Shown here in pieces: positions 32,016 to 39,519 of a stretch of DNA of 46,501 nt; the stretch's first letter is position 1; the number at the start of each line of letters is the position of its first letter. The DNA lies in assembly GCA_041658725.1 (NCBI GenBank), contig JBAZZQ010000030.1:1-46501 (forward strand). The letters run 5' to 3'. The notes below the pieces were generated by a model that was not told the origin of the DNA, made no database searches, and was given only the letters and a program-made list of their open reading frames with translations. This DNA is from JBAZZQ01 sp041658725. GTDB lineage: Bacteria; Planctomycetota; Phycisphaerae; JAAYCJ01. The position numbers were made by a program, and so were the translations under genes.

Positions 32016-33647
32016 TTACTGTATAGACTCCGCTGCCCTGTAACCCTGTGCCGACGGCAGCTGGGCCAGTCCTGAAATCGTCACTTTCCAATTCATGTAC
32101 TTTTCGGGATATCCCAGGCGCAAAATAACGCTGTAGGTCGACAATCCCAGTGTCCCGATGACCACCCCACACACAAGTAATGCGGTGGCGGTTTGTCGAA
32201 TTATCCGTATCTTCCGTTGCCGATTTAACTCAATTTCACTGATCGCCCCGACCACGGGCACTGCGAAAATCTCCGATGCCTCCTGCGGACTGTGGAGGGT
32301 ATGATCCTGGCTGGTGGCGAAAAAGGCCAATCCGTATCCAAACACCAACCCACCGATGACGGCCGCGGCGATGATCCCCCAAAGAGGAGGAAATAAGGGT
32401 CGCGTTGGTTTCTGGGCGATTTGCGTCTTACGCAATTGAGTCCTGCGGTGGCTCTCTTCGGTCGAGAGGGTCATTTCCACATCCGCCAAACGGTTTTGCC
32501 AACGCTTGGTGGCCGCCTGCTGGTCTTCCAGAGGTTTTGTGATATTTAAATATTCCTCCCGCAGAGGAACTGATCGGGTCATCACCGCTTTGTAGGTGGT
32601 AATGCGCTTCTGCAGTCGGTCGATCTCATCGGTGATAATCTCGGCCTCCGATTCCGCCGACGCCAATTGCAACGCCACGGTGCTATCTACTCCCTGGTTT
32701 CCCGAACCTTCCAGCACGATGGCTTCCGCGTCCCGGTTTTCCTTGATCCGCTCCTCGACCTTGGCGATTTTTGAATACAGTGCCTGAACTTTCGGATGTT
32801 CCTGTGTCATCTGGTTCAACGTCAGGCAGGTATCGACTTCATTTTTCAACAGTTGGAGTTGCTCTTTCATCGCTTTTATTTGCGTGTCACGGACGAGGGT
32901 CCTAATCTGCTTAACCTTTTGTTTGGCCAGTTGCTGCTGACGGCGAAGGGTATCGATATCCGCGTAGGCCGTCTGAATCCGTTCCTGCAGATTGTTCGTG
33001 CCCTCCACGATCAACTCCGCGTATTTTCCTTCAAATTCCACCCTCTTACCGTTCAGGTCGGCCAGGCAGAGGTTGCATTTGGCGACCTGTTTCTTCAGAG
33101 ACTCCCTGCTTGACTTTAATTCCTCGATGATCTTCCCTCCGACCCAGGTGATATAGCGATTGACCAGGGTATTGGCCAACTGCTCGGCCAGTTTGGGATC
33201 GCCGGCACTACAACTGACCGCCACCACGTCCACCTGGTCAGTCCGGACTTCCCAGTCGATGGATACATTGGCCATAATGTCACGGATCAGGTTTTGCTTC
33301 AGCAATAAACTCTCGGCCGTCAGCTCCCCTTTGGTGTCACGGGCGAAATTTTTCGTCACTCCGATTTCCTCAATCGCCTTCTCGATCGCCTTATCCCCGG
33401 CCAGTTCCTGCTTGAGCGTCAAACGCTTGGTTTGGAAGGATTCGTTGGGATTACTCCCGATAGATTCGGCCACGGAGTCCCCCCGGCGTTCAAATTTGGA
33501 CACCGCCTTGTATTTTACCGGGATATAGTACGAGACAATCATGACCGCGATCATAAACAATGCGGATCCGGTCAAAAACAGCTTGTAGTGGGAAAAGATC
33601 ACCGCTAGTACGTCTTTGAGTGTCTTTTCCTCATTTTTTTCCGCCAT
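32016..33647 (-). CDS. Wzz/GumC-type polysaccharide chain-length protein
   Basis: An inner-membrane polysaccharide co-polymerase of 543 aa. The first membrane segment is near residues 18-38. A long periplasmic coiled-coil region (about 170-390) contains ESLKKQVAKCNLCLADLNGK and QEHPKVQALYSKIAKVEERI. A second membrane segment is near 425-447 after the proline-rich KPTRPLFPPLWG. A third hydrophobic segment (TALLVCGVVIGTLGLSTYSV, about 487-506) is extra compared with many GumC proteins and could place the C-terminus in the periplasm. It probably controls chain length together with the kinase encoded next. Confidence 0.85.
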   Translation of the reverse strand: MAEKNEEKTLKDVLAVIFSHYKLFLTGSALFMIAVMIVSYYIPVKYKAVSKFERRGDSVAESIGSNPNESFQTKRLTLKQELAGDKAIEKAIEEIGVTKNFARDTKGELTAESLLLKQNLIRDIMANVSIDWEVRTDQVDVVAVSCSAGDPKLAEQLANTLVNRYITWVGGKIIEELKSSRESLKKQVAKCNLCLADLNGKRVEFEGKYAELIVEGTNNLQERIQTAYADIDTLRRQQQLAKQKVKQIRTLVRDTQIKAMKEQLQLLKNEVDTCLTLNQMTQEHPKVQALYSKIAKVEERIKENRDAEAIVLEGSGNQGVDSTVALQLASAESEAEIITDEIDRLQKRITTYKAVMTRSVPLREEYLNITKPLEDQQAATKRWQNRLADVEMTLSTEESHRRTQLRKTQIAQKPTRPLFPPLWGIIAAAVIGGLVFGYGLAFFATSQDHTLHSPQEASEIFAVPVVGAISEIELNRQRKIRIIRQTATALLVCGVVIGTLGLSTYSVILRLGYPEKYMNWKVTISGLAQLPSAQGYRAAESIQ

Positions 33648-33670
33648 GATATTTCCTCTTGTCTTAGTAG

Positions 33671-34576
33671 TTAGAGTCCACCGAGTGCACCGATCACACC
33701 AAGCCCACTCACACCGCCAGACTGGTGAACATTAAGGTTTTGAGATTTGTTCCGATTCTTCCAATATTGATACTCTCCATCCACCTGTCCAGGGACTTTG
33801 ACCGTGTCAGTAATCCCGCGAGCCGGGAAGAGAACCTGCTGGAACGCTAATCCCACACTGGCAAACGGATTGGCAGGCACATAGACCACGTCGTCGGGCT
33901 GCAGAATAATATTATGCGACATATCTCCGGTCTGGACCATGGCCATCAGGTCCACGGTCAATTCCTGCGCCCCCTGCTTATTGGTAATCTCTGCCGATTC
34001 GACGTTCTCGTCCGAAGATTCCTCGGCACCGGGAATATAGCCGCCCCGGCGAGGTTTTTTGGCCCGAATGACCTTGATTTTTTCAGGCCAGGCCAGCAAG
34101 GTCGGTTGTGTCCGGGATAAAACGTCAAGAAGCGTATCCGATCCCGTCCAGGGAAGCGGACCGGGACCGGCTACTTCACCAAAAACGTAAATCTTCTGAG
34201 AATTGTATTCTGACACAAAAACCGTGATGTCTACCTTCGTATAGAAACGCTGGGCACCGGCGGTAATCTCCTGACGGATTTCCTGCGGGGTCAGACCTGC
34301 GACAAAAACGTCGCCCACCAACGGAAGGCTGATTTTCCCATCCGGTCGGATCTGCTGGGTAACGCTGTCGATTTCCTGGACCGTACGTGACGTGACGGAA
34401 ATGACATCGGGAGGTAAAACGCGATATTCAACCCCTCCAACCGGAGATCGGTCCTTTTGGAGAAATTGTTGAAGTTGGGCCATCTTCACTCGATCCGCGT
34501 TCTGACTGCATCCGCAGATCATCACGCAGATCACTGCCCATTTCCATGTTTTCGCAAGTATACCTTGCATGTTCAT
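33671..34576 (-). CDS. Polysaccharide export lipoprotein (Wza-like)
   Basis: An outer-membrane polysaccharide exporter of 301 aa. The signal peptide ends at a lipobox around CGCS (Cys23). The Poly_export domain (about residues 45-130) contains YRVLPPDVISV and IRPDGKISLPLVGDVFVAG. A beta-grasp SLBB domain (about 132-215) begins KIYVFGEVAGPGPLPWTG. A second ligand segment, ILQPDDVVYVPANPFA, follows. There are three closely spaced ATGs; I chose 34576 on spacing to AGAGG. Its gene neighbours supply the co-polymerase and kinase. Confidence 0.88.
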   Translation of the reverse strand: MNMQGILAKTWKWAVICVMICGCSQNADRVKMAQLQQFLQKDRSPVGGVEYRVLPPDVISVTSRTVQEIDSVTQQIRPDGKISLPLVGDVFVAGLTPQEIRQEITAGAQRFYTKVDITVFVSEYNSQKIYVFGEVAGPGPLPWTGSDTLLDVLSRTQPTLLAWPEKIKVIRAKKPRRGGYIPGAEESSDENVESAEITNKQGAQELTVDLMAMVQTGDMSHNIILQPDDVVYVPANPFASVGLAFQQVLFPARGITDTVKVPGQVDGEYQYWKNRNKSQNLNVHQSGGVSGLGVIGALGGL

Positions 34577-34752
34577 CATAGCCTCTATTTACTTTTTTTT
34601 GATCACTCCTGGCAGCGCCAGTCGATCGGAACTACTCTTTTACTCCAACAACCTCCTTCTTTCCACCATCCCTGGATCGTCTTTGCTTCCTTCTCTTTTT
34701 AGCTTTCTTGCCTGGGTCATCGACATTATTTTGATCCCACTTAATGTGTAGC

Positions 34753-35409
34753 TCAGTGGGCCGTTTTATCATAAAATTTCGGTAACGTGGCCGCCAAAAT
34801 CCGAAGCTCCAAACCCCAGCATCGAGATTGAATATATTCCATATCCGCGTCCAGCTTGCGACGAGCGCATTCGATATTCTTATCGTAACCATTACGAATC
34901 TGGGACAAACCCGTTATTCCTGGACGCACCGCCAATCGGCGATGAATATTGGGGTAGATATGTTCCAGCTTGGCCACTATCTCCGGTCGTTCGGGACGCG
35001 GTCCCACCAGCGACATCTCGCCCTTGAGTACATTAATCAATTGGGGTAATTCATCCAGATGCCCCCGCCGCATCCATCGGCATGTCCCGACCACTCGCGG
35101 ATCGTTATTCGACGCCCAAACCGCGCCCGTCCGCGATTCCGCGTTATCATGCATCGTTCGCAGCTTGTACATCTTAAAAACCTTCCCGCCTGTGCCAACC
35201 CGCGATTGTTGATAAAAGACAGGACCTCGGCTGGATAGCTTGATCACTAACGCGCAGAACGCAAGAATGGGAAGAACTAAAATCAGGGAAACAAAACCGA
35301 CAACTATATCAATTATCCGTTTTGTAATATCAAACCACAGGTGGTTTAACGACTCCGCCGTTTCTCTGACCCTGTAATTCTCGATTGTTAGCGTAATCAG
35401 TTCCGGCAT
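34753..35409 (-). CDS. Initiating sugar transferase (WcaJ/EpsL type)
   Basis: A polyprenyl-phosphate hexose-1-phosphate transferase of the bacterial sugar transferase family, 218 aa. It has one N-terminal membrane segment (residues 33-55), then RVGTGGKVFKMYKLRTMH near 78, DELPQLINVLKGEMSLVGPRP near 125 and VRPGITGLSQI near 165, all typical of the catalytic domain. It lacks the large N-terminal multi-membrane part of WcaJ and WbaP, so it is the minimal form. It is first in the capsule operon and would load the first sugar onto undecaprenyl phosphate. AGAGAG precedes the ATG. The 176-base gap to the next gene shows no gene. Confidence 0.9.
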   Translation of the reverse strand: MPELITLTIENYRVRETAESLNHLWFDITKRIIDIVVGFVSLILVLPILAFCALVIKLSSRGPVFYQQSRVGTGGKVFKMYKLRTMHDNAESRTGAVWASNNDPRVVGTCRWMRRGHLDELPQLINVLKGEMSLVGPRPERPEIVAKLEHIYPNIHRRLAVRPGITGLSQIRNGYDKNIECARRKLDADMEYIQSRCWGLELRILAATLPKFYDKTAH

Positions 35410-35921
35410 AAATTTACTCTCTCGTTTGGTGCCACAGTTCCTTCAAGTGTTTTTCACATCGGCAAAAAGACAGAGCGACTTTCTTTAAGAACCGCCAAGA
35501 GATGTTCTATGCGCGGAACATTCAATCCAGCAGGTAAAATCATCCATAAATTGACTCCCTTCAAGTTAAACTATGGATCTCGACGTCCGTGTCTTGTGAT
35601 CAACAAAGCTTTAGTTAGCAAAAGCTTATAATGTTTTATTTGTTTTTTGCTTCCTTTAAAGCATTACGCTTTCCATACCCGAACCATAATTTCGCAAGTC
35701 CAATAACATATCGCCTACTCAACAGGCCAATTTCCTTTATCGACATAAGGACTGAATTTAGCTTATTTTTGCCCTGAAAATTTTTCGGGTAAGGTCCTAT
35801 AAACTTTGTCCACCCTATCCTTTATGCTGTTTTGGCTTCAAAACCACGAATTTTATCTGGTATTTGCAATGTCACCCGCAAAGCCGTATGATTAATCAGG
35901 AAAAAACAAAAAGGTTAGCCC
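35410..35921. other. 512-base intergenic region between divergent operons
   Basis: It separates the capsule operon (minus) from the YkgJ pair (plus). A good plus-strand promoter lies at 35864-35892. On the minus strand I could not find a convincing promoter for the capsule operon. A 26-codon minus-strand frame (about 35455-35535) exists, but nothing supports it. The region is AT-rich with no clear repeat. Confidence 0.5.
35864..35892 (+). promoter_or_regulatory. Promoter of the YkgJ gene pair
   Basis: TTGCAA (35864-35869), a 17-base spacer and TATGAT (35887-35892). The start is expected near 35899, a leader of about 23 bases with AAGG before the ATG. Confidence 0.65.
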
Positions 35922-36353
35922 ATGAAAATATTTGAAAAAGAAAAGTGGTATGCAGCCGGTTTGCACTTTGAGTGCGCTCAATGCGGAAATTGTTGCAGCG
36001 GCGTTCCCGGTTATGTCTGGGTTACCGACGAAGAAATCCACGCCATGGCCGATTTTTTGAAGTTAAGCATAAAGCAGTTCTCAGAAAAATACCTCCGCCG
36101 GGTCCACCATAAAATAAGTCTCATTGAACTACCTGACTACGATTGTGTTTTCCTTCAGCGGACGGCCCAGGGGGTGCAATGCCGGATTTATTCCGTGCGT
36201 CCTCAGCAATGCCGGACCTGGCCCTTCTGGAAAATGAACCTTACCGGTTCATCATCGTTCCTCAACAACACACAACGATGCCCGGGAATCAATCGTGGCC
36301 AGCACTTCACCCTTGAGGAAATTGAAGAGCGCGTTAAAAAATCCCCATGCTGA
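35922..36353 (+). CDS. YkgJ family cysteine-cluster protein 1
   Basis: A 143-aa protein of the YkgJ (CxxCxxCC, PF03692) family. The N-terminal cluster ECAQCGNCCSG (Cys18, 21, 24, 25) and later CRIYSVRPQQCRTWPFW near residue 88 plus a C-terminal CPGI supply the metal ligands, probably zinc or an iron-sulfur cluster. The biochemical role of the family is not established. It overlaps the next gene by 7 bases and is driven by the promoter at 35864. Confidence 0.85.
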   Translation: MKIFEKEKWYAAGLHFECAQCGNCCSGVPGYVWVTDEEIHAMADFLKLSIKQFSEKYLRRVHHKISLIELPDYDCVFLQRTAQGVQCRIYSVRPQQCRTWPFWKMNLTGSSSFLNNTQRCPGINRGQHFTLEEIEERVKKSPC

Positions 36354-36805
36354 TTCAAACTCTAAAACCGATATTCGACGACAAAAATCTGACCCTGAAG
36401 ATGATCGATTTTATGCGATCACTCTATCGCCAAATCGACGACCAGATCGGCCAGGTCCAAAATACTTGCCAAAATTGCCGGCGATGCTGTGACTTCGCCC
36501 TCAGCGGACTAAACCTTTACCTGACGAACCTTGAAATGGCCTTTTTTATCACGCAAGTAAATACCGTTCCTGATTCCGTTACGGAGCAATGTCCCTGGCT
36601 CGACGACCAGTCTGGCTGCACCATCCGACACGCCCGACCGATCGGGTGTCGAACCTATTTTTGCAAACCGCCCGCCAATTACGATCAGCAGACAATTTAC
36701 GAAGACGCCCTTCGCCAGGTAAAATCATTTCTGGGAAAAAATGAATTACCCTATGCTTACGTGGAATGGCTCAAAGCCTTACGCGAGTATAAAAACCATT
36801 TGTAG
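36347..36805 (+). CDS. YkgJ family cysteine-cluster protein 2
   Basis: A 152-aa second member of the YkgJ group. The cluster is CQNCRRCCDFALSG near residue 43, with CPWLDDQSGCTIRHARPIGCRTYFCK near 83. It is only distantly similar to its neighbour beyond the cysteine pattern, so this is either an old duplication or two different subfamilies acting together. The overlap with the upstream gene suggests coupled translation. Its TAG stop ends on the first base of a GAGACGCAT-family palindrome. Confidence 0.85.
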   Translation: MLIQTLKPIFDDKNLTLKMIDFMRSLYRQIDDQIGQVQNTCQNCRRCCDFALSGLNLYLTNLEMAFFITQVNTVPDSVTEQCPWLDDQSGCTIRHARPIGCRTYFCKPPANYDQQTIYEDALRQVKSFLGKNELPYAYVEWLKALREYKNHL

Positions 36806-36825
36806 AGACGCATTGCATGCGTCTC
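36805..36825. repeat. Dispersed palindrome, GAGACGCAT family, inverted copy
   Basis: Perfect copy with loop TGC, i.e. the reverse orientation of the copies at 1338 and 4680. It begins at the last base of the second YkgJ stop codon and separates it from the convergent radical SAM gene by 15 bases, so it could serve both transcripts as a terminal hairpin. Confidence 0.85.
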
Positions 36826-36840
36826 TGTTCATCGGCGATT

Positions 36841-37887
36841 TCATTTTCTCCCCTGCCAATCCAGTTCCACCCCATCAATTACTGTCCCGCATTGCGGGCA
36901 TTTGCCGTCAACGATGTCATTTTTATTAATGACAAATCCCCGCCGCTCAATCAACGGTCTTTCACAATGATAACAGTACGTGTTTTCCGACTGGTGCCCC
37001 ATCACATTACCACCGTAACAATACCGAAGTCCAGCCTCCCGACCGAACTGAAGGGCTTTTTCCACCGTGCTCATCGGTGTCGCCGGGATACCTGTCAGTT
37101 GATAATCGGGATGAAATCGGCTGACGTGCCACGGAACCTGCGGACCCATCTGTTCGGCGATAAATTTCGCGATATCATTCATTTCTTCATCGCTATCGTT
37201 TTGCCCTGGAACCAGCAGTGTGGTTACTTCCACCCATATCCCGCTTTTGGCCAACCAGCGGAGCGAGTCCTTGACCGGCTCCAGCCGGCCGTGACACACG
37301 CGATGATAAAATTCCTCGCGAAAACTTTTCAGGTCCACATTGATCGCGTCCAGATAAGGCGAGATCATCTTCAAGGCTTCGATGCTGATATAACCATTGG
37401 AGACAAAAACATTTTTCAACCCCGCCTCGTGAGCCAGTTTACTCGTATCATAGGCCAATTCAAAAAAAATCGTCGGCTCAGTATACGTATACGAAATTGA
37501 CTGACACCCGCTATGCCGGGCATGGTCCACAATGCTCGCCGGTTCCATCCCCTCACCGACGATTCTGCCCTCCGCCCGGGCCATCTGCGATATCTGCCAG
37601 TTCTGGCAAAATTCGCATCGGAAATTGCATCCCACGCAGGCAACGGAAAAACTCAAGCTTTCCGGCTGAAAGTGAAACAAGGGTTTCTTCTCAATCGGGT
37701 CGTCATTGGCCGCGCACAACTGATGATAATTCAAACTCACCAATTCCCCACCCACGTTCCGCCGAACCCGGCAAATTCCCGTTTTACTTTCAGCGATCAC
37801 ACACTGCCACGGGCACAATTTACATTGAACCTTACCATCTGGAAGTTTCCCCCAAAGCATCGCCGGATGCGTCTTTTCCGTCTTCAT
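36841..37887 (-). CDS. amrS: AmmeMemoRadiSam system radical SAM enzyme
   Basis: A radical SAM protein of 349 aa. A zinc-like N-terminal CKLCPWQC (residues 22-29) is followed by the SAM cluster CNFRCEFC (Cys87, 91, 94), VSNGYISIEALKMI near 165, and a C-terminal CPQCG ribbon. This matches AmrS, often found with AMMECR1 and Memo proteins; neither partner is in the window. It resembles pyruvate formate-lyase activases but the target is unknown. ATG 37887 follows the phosphatase-like gene by 17 bases; longer frames read that gene out of frame. Confidence 0.9.
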   Translation of the reverse strand: MKTEKTHPAMLWGKLPDGKVQCKLCPWQCVIAESKTGICRVRRNVGGELVSLNYHQLCAANDDPIEKKPLFHFQPESLSFSVACVGCNFRCEFCQNWQISQMARAEGRIVGEGMEPASIVDHARHSGCQSISYTYTEPTIFFELAYDTSKLAHEAGLKNVFVSNGYISIEALKMISPYLDAINVDLKSFREEFYHRVCHGRLEPVKDSLRWLAKSGIWVEVTTLLVPGQNDSDEEMNDIAKFIAEQMGPQVPWHVSRFHPDYQLTGIPATPMSTVEKALQFGREAGLRYCYGGNVMGHQSENTYCYHCERPLIERRGFVINKNDIVDGKCPQCGTVIDGVELDWQGRK

Positions 37888-37904
37888 CTTTTTTTCCCCA
37901 AAAC

Positions 37905-39356
37905 TCAAGACCCGAAACTTTTTTCCCCATCTTCCATTCGCAACGCTTTCGGCAAGGGCTTGATTGTAGACATGATAAACGTCACGGAATTTTTCCAATT
38001 CAGCGAACCGTGGGTGCTTTTGACATTTACACTCCGTGCAAAACCGGGCTTGCCGGAAAACCAACCGTCCCGGATCGTCAGCATCAAGTCCGGGGGATAT
38101 TTCACCATTCCATTAAACGCCCGCCAGATACGAGCCAAGGGGTCCGGAAACTCATGATTGACTGTCGCCTCAAAAAGTGCCAGATCATCCACCGCCCCGC
38201 TCTTATCGACTTTCCCTGCCAGTAAAAGCTTTTTAATTATATCCCGTAATTTCAGCGGATCACCTTTTACCATTTCGTAGCGATAACGATTATTCACTTT
38301 GCTGACATAGGCCTCACCGCCGCGGTCACGAACCACGATTTTTTTCTCGCCATCGACTTGGTCCGGATAAATCGCCAGATCGACCGGTTCCTGGTTCAAC
38401 ATACTCGATGCCACCTTCGCCGGTTCACTTGTATAAACGGCGGTGTACGTTACCAACCCAAATTGAATACAGATCACGTCATTTGGTTTCGACAGTTTAT
38501 TCGTAACATGATATCCGTTTTTTTTCAACGCTTCCGCCGCGTCAAAAAAACTCGATGCCGTCAGGTTATGACCGTGATCCGCCAGCATCGTGATCCGGCA
38601 CCGGCCTCGCCGTTCGTAAACGATCTTCTCACAGAGAATTTCCACCCGCCGCAGACAATCCATGATCCCAGGGCCACCCTCTTTCGTCCCGACCATCGCC
38701 GTCCCCACGGTATAGACAAAAATCGTTCCTTCACGGGATCGATTTATCGCTTTCTCAATCCCGGACATCTCATGGTTGAACATAAACCGCGGATTAATAT
38801 ATCCAATCGGGTCCAGCAGCATGGGCGCCCGGTAATTCAGCCTCTTTTCCCACGGTGCGTTTTCGCCTTTCAGATAAACCAAATCGCCATTTGACAAAGT
38901 AGCGGATTCCCGATTGTAATATAAGGCTTCAAACCCCAGAAGTTTCCCCGGAGTAAGCATTTCCGAGTACGCCAGATCCGTCATCGATGGGAACGTGCTC
39001 ACCAGTTCACTGGGCTGGCAAAACAGCCGGAAATGACCTTCCTCGTACATCTTTTCAAGAACGGAATAGGGTATTCCATCCAGCATAATCACATAATGCG
39101 GACAAGAATCATCTTTGCCAACCGCCAGCAAATCGACTTTAGCATCGGGTTTGCCGTCCCCGTTGTCGTCATACCCCAGCGAAATGATTTTTCCGTTCTT
39201 ATCGTAATATTGAAAATAATCGCATTGATTGGGATTATGAATTTTCCAGCAGCGGACTTTTACATTTGCATCCACCGAGTGCGGCGGTTGTTTCGGAAAT
39301 TGCGAACACCCCGCCAAACCGCAAATCACCCCTAAAACAAATTCCCGTCGGGACAT
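37905..39356 (-). CDS. Alkaline-phosphatase-superfamily lipoprotein
   Basis: A 483-aa exported protein with the signal MSRREFVLGVICGLAGC (lipid at Cys17; the RR pair may mean Tat export). Residues 63-75 (DDNGDGKPDAKVD) look like a calcium-binding loop. The phosphatase-superfamily fold is suggested by HYVIMLDGIPYSV near residue 88, FPSMTD near 122 (likely nucleophile Ser or Thr), MLADHGHN near 260 and a late THGSLN. These are the metal-ligand positions of the superfamily, but the substrate (phosphate, sulfate or phosphoglycan ester) is unknown. Its Shine-Dalgarno sequence GGGAG abuts the target duplication of the element at 39373. Confidence 0.65.
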   Translation of the reverse strand: MSRREFVLGVICGLAGCSQFPKQPPHSVDANVKVRCWKIHNPNQCDYFQYYDKNGKIISLGYDDNGDGKPDAKVDLLAVGKDDSCPHYVIMLDGIPYSVLEKMYEEGHFRLFCQPSELVSTFPSMTDLAYSEMLTPGKLLGFEALYYNRESATLSNGDLVYLKGENAPWEKRLNYRAPMLLDPIGYINPRFMFNHEMSGIEKAINRSREGTIFVYTVGTAMVGTKEGGPGIMDCLRRVEILCEKIVYERRGRCRITMLADHGHNLTASSFFDAAEALKKNGYHVTNKLSKPNDVICIQFGLVTYTAVYTSEPAKVASSMLNQEPVDLAIYPDQVDGEKKIVVRDRGGEAYVSKVNNRYRYEMVKGDPLKLRDIIKKLLLAGKVDKSGAVDDLALFEATVNHEFPDPLARIWRAFNGMVKYPPDLMLTIRDGWFSGKPGFARSVNVKSTHGSLNWKNSVTFIMSTIKPLPKALRMEDGEKSFGS

Positions 39357-39364
39357 AATCTTCT

Positions 39365-39513
39365 CCCATTTTGTAACCGTTCAGACCTCGTCATTGCGAG
39401 GAGCGCAGCGACGAAGCAATCTCATTCCTTTGGTGAAGGGACGAGATTGCCGCGCCCGCTGCGCGGTCTCGCAATGACCATTTTCAATGGGGCCTGAACG
39501 GTTACCCCATTTT
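39365..39513. mobile_element. IS66-like MITE 2 with 8-bp target duplication
   Basis: The element proper is 39373-39505 (133 bp), starting GTAACCGTTCAGACC and ending GGCCTGAACGGTTAC (13 of 15 paired). It is flanked by perfect CCCATTTT repeats at 39365-39372 and 39506-39513. The cargo is a long hairpin built on GTCATTGCGAG/CTCGCAATGAC and GCAATCTC/GAGATTGC, a repeat type seen in many phyla. The cargo is unrelated to that of MITE 1, while the ends are the same. It sits between the membrane protein stop and the phosphatase-like start within a probable operon. Confidence 0.88.
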
Positions 39514-39519
39514 TTTATT

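Noticed and set aside
35455..35535. 26-codon minus-strand frame (ILPAGLNVPRIEHLLAVLKE) before the sugar transferase
   Set aside because: Some protein character and a distant GGGAG, but too short and unsupported; could be a remnant or leader peptide.
37497..38225. 242-codon plus-strand frame across amrS and its neighbour
   Set aside because: Antisense to two recognisable genes, with no ribosome site or family.
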